Part shown: piece after piece, positions 51,147-61,990 of the stretch
Layout: each line of letters starts with the position of its first letter
Position numbering within the stretch: position 1 is the first letter of the stretch
From: Brienomyrus brachyistius
Taxonomy: Eukaryota > Chordata > Actinopteri > Osteoglossiformes > Mormyridae
Assembly: GCF_023856365.1 (NCBI RefSeq)
Contig: NW_026042830.1
Span: 26,636-90,635, forward strand
Length of the DNA: 64,000 nucleotides
Reading direction: 5' to 3'
Position numbers and translations under genes: made by a program
The notes under the pieces: model-generated
What the model was told of the DNA's origin: nothing
The model's input: only the letters and a program-made list of their open reading frames with translations
Database searches by the model: none

Positions 51147-52688
51147 GTTCCATTATTCCTCAAGTTGTGCCTGGTTTTAACCAACTGTCAAGATAATATT
51201 TTAAGTTTCCCTAGTGTGGATGTAGTTCAACGTATTTAGAATACATGTGTAATTGCTTCTGAGCATTTTCTGATTTGTATTTTAGTGGGCGGGAAAAAAA
51301 AATGTCAGAAAATACTTTGAGAGATCTTACTGTATGTGTCTGACGCATTTGAAAGTATTAACAAAAATGTGTAGTTTTATTTATTAGTTTGCTTTCTGTC
51401 ATTTTAAGGACCTTTATCACTAGGCTTACAGACATTTTAATATAGCCCATCACTGCCTGTGGCAAGATGCAAGTAAGTCACGTGACACACCCTGTTGGGC
51501 CCAGCTTGCTCACCGCGAACATTGTTTTCCCATGACTAGTAAACCAAGGGGAGAAGCTGCGTTGGTGCCTGGTGCAAATTGACAAAGTATGCAGGAAAGT
51601 ACGCTATCAAATATTCCTCACTGAATGTCATTATAGGCGGGAAAAATAAAGCAATTAGCAAGCAGCAGTGCTGTACTCTACAACTTGTGGATTAATTTGC
51701 CAGCCTGCTAGTGACATTCTAGTTAACTTCACAGGCATGACCAGGCAGTGGCGTATCGTGGTTTGTCACATATGCAGGATTCATTACAAGTGGAGAAGTC
51801 AGCTGTGTTAAAAATCAGCTAAACTGAAATGGAAGGCTTGTAGTATAAGGGAGAAGGTGAAGGAGAATGTCTTTTATGTGTTTTAAGTTGATTAAGTTTA
51901 CATATGGTAAAGGTTCATTGTCTCTTCAAATGAGTGCTTGCAAATTTAAGGATCTAGGAAATTAGCTTAGTCTACTGTTGCAATAATACACAGCTGCAGA
52001 CTCTTAATGCCACTCTCTGGCTCCTTCCGGTTGGTGGACGCATGTGCAGAAAACAAAGAAACAACAACTTTTTTGCTGTTTCACAAGCTTTCAAAGTAGA
52101 GTTCCATGGCACCTTTAAACTTAAAGGCCTGTATTTGCAGTAGAATGGTCATGCAATTTGGATTTAACACCAAAAAAATGTCCCTGTGCGTGCAGCATTT
52201 AATGAATTACCCCTCTATACTTTTTGCACTGCACTTGAGATCTGAAGAGTCCTTTAATTCAATAGCAAGACCACTACAATTCTCTACATGTACATCAGTT
52301 TAACCAATCATTATTTAAACTAATCAAATTTTGTGTCAAACTTCACAATATTTTAAATAACCTCACAGACACAAACCATACGCAAAATAATCCATATTTA
52401 TTTAATAGAAAAACAAGAATAAGAAGTCTTATCTTAACCTATTCTTATCTTATCCTATGTAATCTTATGTCATACTATCTTACTTTAATCTTAACTTATC
52501 CTATCTTAGTCTTATCTTATTCTATGTTATCTTACATTATATACAACCTTATCTTAACCTATTCTTAGTCTTATCCTATGTAATCTTATATCATACAATC
52601 TTAGGATTAGTTAAGATAAGGTTAAACTACCTTAATCTTATATTATCCTAAGTACTTGTGAGATGTCTCACCTAATTATTTACAGGTT

Positions 52689-53651
52689 CTATGAAAAACT
52701 ATTTACATCACACTGATAGCCCATCTCCACAGCCATCTCCAGGACCCCGGGGATGGCACTTAGCTGATCCAGCGCCTCATCATCAAATATCAGCTCAGCT
52801 TGGGCACCCTCATTATCACCATATGAGTAGTGATTCTCTGAATTTTGATTCTTCCCCTGCTTGCAGATGTAAACTGCATGTTGAAAATCATTCCAAAACT
52901 GATTACACCAGTAATGAGCAAGGCACTTGGCATCATAGGTCATTTTAGAATAGTTGCATAGATAAAAGTTATGCATCTTATTGAATCTTTCCATTTTCTC
53001 AAAAACAACAGAAGGGGAAATAAGTAGGGGTGTCGGACCCGTAACCAGCTCAGATGAGGGGGCTGCAGCTTGCGCTGGAACCTGATACAGAGGGGTGGGA
53101 TGAACTGTGGCTGGAGGTGAAGATGGGTGTGGAGATGGGCTTACAGGTGAGACTACACATGGTGACGGAGGAGGAGAGTCTGTAAAAAAAGATGGGGATG
53201 GAGAGGAGGCAAAAGAGGATGGGACTGGTGATGGAAATAAGAAGGAAGTGGAGGAGAAGGCTGGTGAGCAGGGCTCAGGCTCTGACATTGATGGAGTGCG
53301 ACACAGGATGGTAGCAACCTCGTCGTCACTCTGGGTGAGATCCACACACGGGATCTTGTCACCCACCTGGATTGAATCAAAGGGGTTACTGAAGGTTAGC
53401 AGGTTCTGCAAATTTTTTGTAAATGGCCCCTTCTGTTTTTTACACTTCTTTCTACGGCCTGACCGGCCTCCCGCCGTATTTCTACGGCGTCTTCTGCCCT
53501 GCTGAGCCCTGCTGGTCGCCAACGGGATGGGAGCAGATCCAGATATGGTTTGGGAGCTGGGTGCCGGTGGCCCAGTGCGGCATTTCTTCTGACGGCCTCC
53601 ACTGCTGGTACTGGTTCGTCCTTTTGGATTATAAAGATAGGGGACACACAT
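52689..53651 (-). CDS. 320-aa putative nuclear protein, copy 6
   Basis: Protein identical to copy 1, although unit 6 has private substitutions and single-base deletions in other parts. Confidence 0.72.
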   Translation of the reverse strand: MCVPYLYNPKGRTSTSSGGRQKKCRTGPPAPSSQTISGSAPIPLATSRAQQGRRRRRNTAGGRSGRRKKCKKQKGPFTKNLQNLLTFSNPFDSIQVGDKIPCVDLTQSDDEVATILCRTPSMSEPEPCSPAFSSTSFLFPSPVPSSFASSPSPSFFTDSPPPSPCVVSPVSPSPHPSSPPATVHPTPLYQVPAQAAAPSSELVTGPTPLLISPSVVFEKMERFNKMHNFYLCNYSKMTYDAKCLAHYWCNQFWNDFQHAVYICKQGKNQNSENHYSYGDNEGAQAELIFDDEALDQLSAIPGVLEMAVEMGYQCDVNSFS

Positions 53652-56600
53652 TTAATTAAAGTGAATCCTTATGTCACTCTACAAGAAAAGTACATCACAT
53701 ACATCACAGATATCGCACTTGGCAGTCAGTATTGCACATTGAGAGAAATTCTGCCATCTTATCGGATATAGGAAACACATGCTTGGGAGACTTATGCGCT
53801 GGTCTTGAATTGGGCTGCCTGCATTTCAGCAGGGGAACTTGACCTATAAAAACACACCATGTAGTGCACAGATTCCCTGACATGCAGAACAACAGCGAAA
53901 AACAACACTGGAAAGGTTCATGTGCACCAAATTTACAGATGTAGCCGCTTGAATTTTCCCCTGTTTCCATGATGGGGCCTTGGCTGGTCCTTGGCTGGTC
54001 CATGACAGGTCCCTGCTGGGCCTTGGGTGGCACCTTGGCTATAATGAGATCCCCCACGATGATGTGTGTAAAGTACTTGCAATGATTTATCCATCCACCA
54101 GGGAGAGCAGTGATTATGGAAGCAGAAATGACTTACCTGAAATCAGGTATTGTAACTCCACTGCAGAAAATGAAAATCTAAGGAAGTATAATTTTCTTAT
54201 ATTTAGACAAAATTCCAATTTCATTAATAAACTGACTACACTGCAATAGATGGCCTGAGAAATGTAAGAAATTGTTTCTGTTGTGAGGCAAAGATGGCCT
54301 AAAACTAGCAAAATGTGTTTTAGTCAGTTTATTGATGAAATTAGAATTTTGTATTTTACTTCACCTTTTGGAGATAAGGCGGACCCAAGATGTGTGCAAT
54401 ACAATAATTACAGGCCTAAACAAAGTAATACGGTTGCTTGTGGAGAATAAAGGTGGACAGAGTGGAAAATGAAAAATAAAAATGCTTATGGTTCTGTACT
54501 GTGCTTGAATAAAACGGACGCATTCCTTAGTCTGTTCTGTCTTTCCTTCTGGCTAACAGTCTGAAAGGCTGCTGATGGCTGCACATTCACAGGAGGGCTG
54601 GGGGCAGTCACGATGACGTGTGAATCTGTCATAAACTTCTCTGCTTGGCCACAATGAAAAGAGATATGTTTGCAGGGGATCAAGGTGAGGTTGTTTTCTT
54701 AACCTAAGAACACTGAGCCAACGGTCAAGCATGGTGGTGGTAGTATCATGCTGTTTTGCTGACAGTACTGTACATGAGAACATTGCAGAAAGACAATGGG
54801 ATAATGAAGTAGCACTAGATAGATAGACTGGGATTTTTTGTCATAGTACCAGACACAAAAAGAGGAACATAAAAGAAACATAGCATAACAAGTATTTACT
54901 GTAACCCTATGGAGTCTGAGGCCTCTCACCCACTTTCAAAGTAGTCTGACAGGCCTTGACATTTTACTGTTTTTCTGAATTGCTAAAACACATGTCCTAA
55001 AATCTCTCATCTCCTGTAATCAAACCACTAAGCACAAACTCTAAAATTCAAGCTAAACTCACAAAACCTTACGCTTGTCTTGCAAAATCAAACAATCTTC
55101 TCAAAACTATATTATCTTTGCTCAAAAGCAAACACTGTTTTCAGACCATGCATCTCGTCAGTTGGGTAAAGGTACACTACTGAACAGTCATAGCACTCTA
55201 CAGCAAAAAATGAAAACAGTACCAATCAAAACTGTTGTTGACATGTAAATGAGAAACCGTAAGACTATAATAATAGTTAAAAAAAATTATGGTCGTCTAC
55301 CATATGACTGATAATTAATATGTAACGTTTGCCATACTCAGTACTCCAGAAAAGTGACTGTAAAGAACAACGCCAAAAAGTAAACAAACGAGAGGCATAT
55401 TACAGTAAAATGTTGTGCAACTGCCAAGCCAGAGTCACAGAAGAATATTCATCCTGCCTCATCGCCATGTCTCAGGGCTGGGTCTAGCGATGCTATCCCT
55501 TGTTGAGTGATGCAGAAAGAATCCTCTGTGTGACCCATTTGTACCTTGACTTCAAAATGCAACTCCTATCCTTCTATGGCACGTATTCTATGTTCTAGTC
55601 ACTCTTTGGCTTCCTCAAATGTTTAGAAATGTGTGTGAATAGTTTTGAGTCATTGTGTTCAAATGACTACTGTGTGCTGGCTGCGCTTCACTTCTGTGGC
55701 CTGTGTTTTCTATTTTGCATCAAAGTTCACCATAGCGCAAAATGTGTTTTGATGAATGGGAATGTGTTTTGAGTTTTGCAAAAAGGATGACTGAGATCTG
55801 CAAATTGTGTCTAACTAGGTGACCATGGTTTAAAGTTTTGCCAAAGAAGTAACTGATTCAATAAATGACTTTTGGCAATCGGCAGTTTTGTTCCCAAAAC
55901 GATTTCTAATATTTCAGCAATTCAGAAAAACTGTTAAATATTTCACCTGTCTAAAAAACATTTATCCCAAAGTGCTACGAATGCTTTTATTCAGCACAAA
56001 CTCAGCACCAATAATCTGTCAACATTTAGAATGTGATTATTCTATATATATTTTTTTTTTTTGTTAAAATCTACTTTAAACATACACTTTTCAAAAACTT
56101 ATTTTCAGTGGTGCTGACAAATTGTAAAAAATCACATTATAAATATTTCTAGCCTAAGCTTGAGTTCTGAAGCTTACAGACATAGGGGATGGCTACACAA
56201 AGGTGAATGAGACATTCAGAAAATTGTATGAGGTTTGATTACTAAAGTGTTACAACTTTGAAGTGACTTTGGAGTCACCAGACCTTTGCATACTGTCAAT
56301 GGCCCATCAGTCTGGACTGTCTGTCACTGCTCTTCACACCAATCAGTTTGGAAAGGCAGTGTGAATTTTACAGGTTTTTTTTTCATTTGCTAAGACAAAT
56401 ACTGCAATACTGAAGTTGCTTTCTCAAAACTCTTCATGCAGTCACCACAACATTTACTTATGTGGGCTAAACTGTTTAGCATTTCACTTTGCTTTCATAC
56501 AAAATGCAATCAATGACTAAATGCTTCAAAAGCCATGGATTCCTGTCTCACTCACAATATTACATTTTCAGAGGCCAATTTGCACATACCTACATACTGA

Positions 56601-57684
56601 CCCAAAAACTGCTAATAAGACAGTCAAAACTGAAACATGTCATTTTGCTAAATCACTATCAAGACCCTTTCTAAAACAGATTGTAAAAAACACATAATAC
56701 AAAGAAATTATGTCAGTTGACACAAGATCAAACAATGAATGTTGGATGCCAGGATATTCCTCCAGAGCAATGCCAAGGATGGATCAGGCATGTGGAGATG
56801 CTACCCTAGATACTACCCTGTCTTAGCAATTGAAAACAACTGTAAGAAAAGACACAATACTAGCCTTTTTACAGTTTATAACATGCAACGGATTAAACGT
56901 CGATGAATAAAATGTGCAATCACATTATTCCAGGAACAATGCAAAACAATAAATGAATATTAGAACAACAAATTGTCACTCCTGATCAGGATGCCAAGCT
57001 TCAAAACAGTTCCTGTCTCGTTACTGTATGACATCATAGCGCTGGATTAGTATGTACCGGCATGCTCGCTATCCAAGTACCTAGCCCTGTTTGTCTCCGG
57101 TGTTGTAAAAACTTTGGCTGTAGCTTCAGTTTACTTTAAAGTATCAATTATGCCAGAAGCTTGCTAATGGCTACCAAAAGATTCTCGTTGATACTTGTTG
57201 TACTTGTGTATGAACTTGTGACCACAACTAAAATGTGTTTTTGTAAAGAAAGCGCCATCTCATGGCAACACCCTGCAAGTGAATAAATGAGCGCGTTCAG
57301 ACGAGAATTTAGGCACACCCCCAGAAGGAGGGGGGTTACTCCCGTTGGCTGGCTTTTGCCAATGTGGGACATGTTCACCTGTTACCTTACCATTTGACGT
57401 CGCTTTCCTGTTATGTTCAAACACATCACAGCCACAGATTTTACGGATTTCATTGTGCAGTACAGCAGACATGCTGAAAAGAGCCCCGTATTTTTACTGC
57501 TTCATGGTAACAAATCACCGTTGGGCTAAAGGTGAACCATTTTATTATTTAGTATCCTAAGACACGTAGTTCCAAAATAAGATAGTTATCACAGACTGCA
57601 AGATTCAACAAGACCAGCCAAGCCTGTTCTGACTTTCATTCTTCGAGTGCTGAGATATTCTAGGCATCATTTTGCCGTTCTTAC

Positions 57685-57787
57685 CATGGCTGACTGAACC
57701 GGGGATGTCTTCCGGAGCAATCCGGACACTGACGGCGTCATTTGGCAGGAGCCAGTCGATTCTCCGCAGGTAGATGAAGGCAGACAT
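57685..57787 (-). other. Candidate first coding exon, unit 6
   Basis: Same segment with Ile at the variable position. Confidence 0.4.
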
Positions 57788-60651
57788 CTTTCGCGTCTTG
57801 TCTTTTGCTGGGAAAGTGCAAATCTGAGCTGCTTTGAATGTTTGAATCAAAACTCGAAACGGAATTAGAATTGTTATGATGCGGTTGCTAAGATATGGTG
57901 GTCGATTAGTGTCAGCGCGCGGCAAAGTCTTCAAGCACTTTAATCAAATGACCAGACACACGATATATATTGACAAAAGCGCGGAAAGATAATAGAAGCA
58001 CCGTAAATTTAGAAGACACGCCTAAAAACAGAAAATGTTATAAATAAAATGTATTGAAGTATTTAAATAGAATTCCTTCCTGGCAGCAAGTAACGCGAGA
58101 GCTGCAGACGTGACGTTCCACAGACTCCCAGAATTCACAGCGATCGTTAAGCGACCCATTCAATCAGAATAGAAGGAAATGGCGAGGAGACGTTCTTATC
58201 TCACACTGGTTTTTATTTACAACTGAATGTTTAGCACACTTGGAAAATTCTGTAATCCATCTTCAGCCATTTCACTCTTCCACTGTAGCAACGCAAAGTG
58301 AAGAATTCTGAACAATGATGGCGGCACATTCGCAGCTGCTCCGAACTCTCCAGTGTTCCTCTGACTGTGTTTTATTGGTTTATTTGCTTCCGGTACCAGT
58401 ATTTTACGCATCCTTGTTCTTCTTTACTGTTGGTGTATGTTTCTTTGATTTTATATTGTATTTTACTTGTACTTTTATCCTTAACATGGCGTCGACAGCC
58501 TTGCTCCAAAGACATCTCATTGTATTTGCACAGTGACAGTAACGCTATCTTATCTTGCGAGAGGAAGTAGCATAAGGCTGTACTGCTAACGTTAGCATTA
58601 GCAAGCCTAGCAGTGTTGGTAGTAAGGCGTTACTATAATCCCACTACTCTTGTCTGTAAGGAGTAATGTAACTAATTGCCATTAAAAAACACGGAAGGTG
58701 CTGAAATTTAAATGCACTCTTTACCTTTGTCTTGCGTGAAAATATTAATGGATAAAGGCAGCATGTTCCCTTAATTTCCCGTTTATGATGTAACGCCACC
58801 CGACCTCACCATGGCGCAATGAATGGGTGGTATTGTAGGTACGCTGATAGATACAATTAGACGGTTGTATTGTCTGGCACTGTCATAGCTGCAACACTGA
58901 AATAATATAACTAGCCAGAGAGCACACATGCATTGGCACTATGTCTCCGCGATGCTTGAAAACCCATCAGCAAACATCTCTGTGTTGCAGAAACATCGCC
59001 ACCGACCATTTGCACCCACCACACGTCGAAACTCCTGGCAGACACATGGTCCAATCCCACCCGTATTAAAAGTACATTTATATGCGGTAATTGATGAGTA
59101 GTAATTTCCAGTAACCTGCACAACACTGCTGACTAGTGACGTTGCCGCCGTTGGCTGAATCCGCAGTAGTTATGGTGCTATGATGTTAGATTGTTACAGG
59201 GACTGTGATAAATGCAGACCCCTCTATTATGGTTGCGTTAAAAAAAAAAAAAAGCAAACATTTGTACTCAGATTTCATGGCGGTGTGCTTTTTATACCTT
59301 GACAAGTTTTCCTGAGATCAGATTAAAAAAATTCCAAAATATAGCAGCATATTGACGTGTATTCTCTGTATCTTAAAACGTGGCGGGTCGTCAGACTCGG
59401 ATACACAGCTCTATGGTCCACACAGAGGAAACGAAGAACCTGCACTTTGCTAAGTCACGAAGTTATCTTTTGTCATGTGACTACGTTTACGTGCCTTGAC
59501 GCAATTAAGATGTTTTCATGTGTTTTTAATGGCGCAGTTACAGAGCATAGCCATGTAAACGCATTAATGGGGGAATCTCATTTATAAAGGCTTCGTGTGA
59601 CCGAAAAAGATGACAAACATTCATACTTACATTTGTAAGGAGATTTTGGGATTTATAAAGAAAAGGGTACGCTGGGAAAAGAACTCCTACGTTCTGCGAA
59701 CGAGGCTGACGGGGATGCTGTTTCGACAGAATCCTGTAGAGGGCACTGTGCACGCTAAATTGAAGGCTCCAGGAATGTTTTCTGCTTTTCATTTTACTAA
59801 GAGAATAATAATGATTCAAATGTTTTTGGTCACACGGCCATTGGCTCTGAAATTAAACTGTCCTTTTAAATAAAACTGTTTACATTTGCAAACTGTATTG
59901 TATGCTGTGTTTGAATGTTCCGATATCGTTATTAGATATTTCACTGCATGTTTTTCAACAAAATGCCCTCTGAAATTGGTACTCTGTCACTAAGACGTAC
60001 TGTACAAACAATGCATTTTCTGCCCAGGGTAAAGGCTTCTTATTCAGTTTCCCTACAGGGGATAGCTGGGGTCCGTGGGATGTTTGGAAGTTAGTGTCAG
60101 GGCATTCTGGTAGAATGTGACCTTTGGCAACAATGGGCTGGACAGCTCTGTGCTCATCTTGTCTCATCTGGGACTCCACCATCACTGCCACTGAGCATCT
60201 CCTCTACAGGCAAACACTGAAGTGCCACCAAGACCAGCAGGTGGCTCTGGGATGCAACCACTTCTGAGGCCAGATGAGGGAGCCACTAATGATGGCTTGA
60301 AGAGATATCAGTGTTAGCATGTTCCCCTAATTTCCTGTTTATGATGTAACGCCATCCGACCTCACCGTGGCGTGATGAATGTGTGATATTGTAGGTACGC
60401 TGACAGATACAATTAGACGGTTGTATTGTCTGGCACTGTCATGGCTGCAACGCTGAAATAATATAACTAGCCAGAGAACACACATGCATTGGCACTATAT
60501 CTCCGCGATGCTTGAAAACCCATCAGCAAACATCTCTGTGTTGCAGAAACATCGCCACCGATCATTTGATTCCATATTCCCCCGATGTTGGCGCGATGTT
60601 AAAGTGATCAATATGCAACCTTTAGCCCACTCTTATCTTCCTTTATCAGGC

Positions 60652-60683
<32 letters not shown>

Positions 60684-61044
60684 CAGGTTAGGTCAAGCTG
60701 GGGGAGCATGCGCTGATGCTGCCCTTGCCGCACCCACCACACGTCGAAACTCCTCGCAGACTCATGGCCCAGTCCCACCCTCGTTATAAGTACTTTTATA
60801 TGCAGTAATTGATAACTAGTAATTTCCAGTAACCTGCACAACGCTGCTGGCTAGTAACGTTGCCACCGTTGGCTGAATCCGCAATAGTTGTGGTGCTATG
60901 ATGTTAGATTGTTACAGGGACTGTGATAAATGCAAATGCAGACCCCTCTATTATGGTTGCGTTAAAAAGGTAAACATTTTACTCAGATTTCATGCATTTG
61001 GTGGTGTGCTTTTTATACCATGACAAGTTTTCCTAAAATCAGAT

Positions 61045-61253
61045 TTAAATAATTGCAGGCTTTTCGATCCTGAACACAGCTATTCCCAAATCAGGAAGTA
61101 ATGTTCTGAGTCGGGATGCTCTCCACAGCGCCGTAGTAGAAAGTCCAGTGTTGAGACCAGCATTATAAGCGGTGGTCTGGGCGTTCACTGCAGCGCGGAT
61201 CAATCTGTCAACCCACGGTTCCTGATTGGGGAAGAGTGTGAACCATCAGTGTA
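61045..61253 (-). pseudogene. LINE ORF2 relic, unit 6
   Basis: Equivalent of the unit 2 relic with no visible change. Confidence 0.62.
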
Positions 61254-61265
61254 AAAATCCATAAC

Positions 61266-61478
61266 ATGCAGCTTGATTATGGCAGAGGACATTGTGCCCA
61301 AATATTAAGGGAGGGAGTATTTAGAGATGACAATGATTATCTTCCCAGTGATGATTTGTGGCTTATCCGCTCTTTCAGAGTGCCAAGAGTGATTCTGGTA
61401 GAACTGAACGATGAATTTGTCGCGGAACATACCGAAAGGAACTGGCAGACAGATCAGGGATATCCCAGCCCATTTTGA
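61266..61478 (+). pseudogene. Harbinger transposase fragment, unit 6
   Basis: Identical translation to the unit 1 fragment. Confidence 0.65.
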
Positions 61479-61990
61479 GTTCCATTATTCCTCAAGTTGT
61501 GCCTGGTTTTAACCAACTGTCAAGATAATATTTTAAGTTTCCCTAGTGTGGATGTAGTTCAACGTATTTAGAATACATGTGTAATTGCTTCTGAGCATTT
61601 TCTGATTTGTATTTTAGTGGGCGGGAAAAAAAAATGTCAGAAAATACTTTGAGAGATCTTACTGTATGTGTCTGACGCATTTGAAAGTATTAACAAAAAT
61701 GTGTAGTTTTATTTATTAGTTTGCTTTCTGTCATTTTAAGGACCTTTATCACTAGGCTTACAGACATTTTAATATAGCCCATCACTGCCTGTGGCAAGAT
61801 GCAAGTAAGTCACGTGACACACCCTGTTGGGCCCAGCTTGCTCACCGCGAACATTGTTTTCCCATGACTAGTAAACCAAGGGGAGAAGCTGCGTTGGTGC
61901 CTGGTGCAAATTGACAAAGTATGCAGGAAAGTACGCTATCAAATATTCCTCACTGAATGTCATTATAGGCGGGAAAAATAAAGCAATTAG

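Larger units (their letters stand above)
41328..51658. repeat. Tandem macrosatellite unit 5 (10,331 bp)
   Basis: Complete unit. It combines A at the 6104-equivalent site (as in units 1, 2 and 6) with T at the 9117-equivalent site (as in unit 4), so it is mosaic relative to its neighbours. Confidence 0.98.
51659..61990. repeat. Tandem macrosatellite unit 6 (10,332 bp)
   Basis: Complete unit. It matches unit 1 rather than its neighbours at the 3839- and 4031-equivalent sites (both C). Private changes include gagccaacg for gaaccaacg near 54717 and gagaacaca for gagagcaca near 60478. Two single C deletions (gactccacc near 60175, tgcccttgc near 60722) fall in its last 2 kb. Confidence 0.98.
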
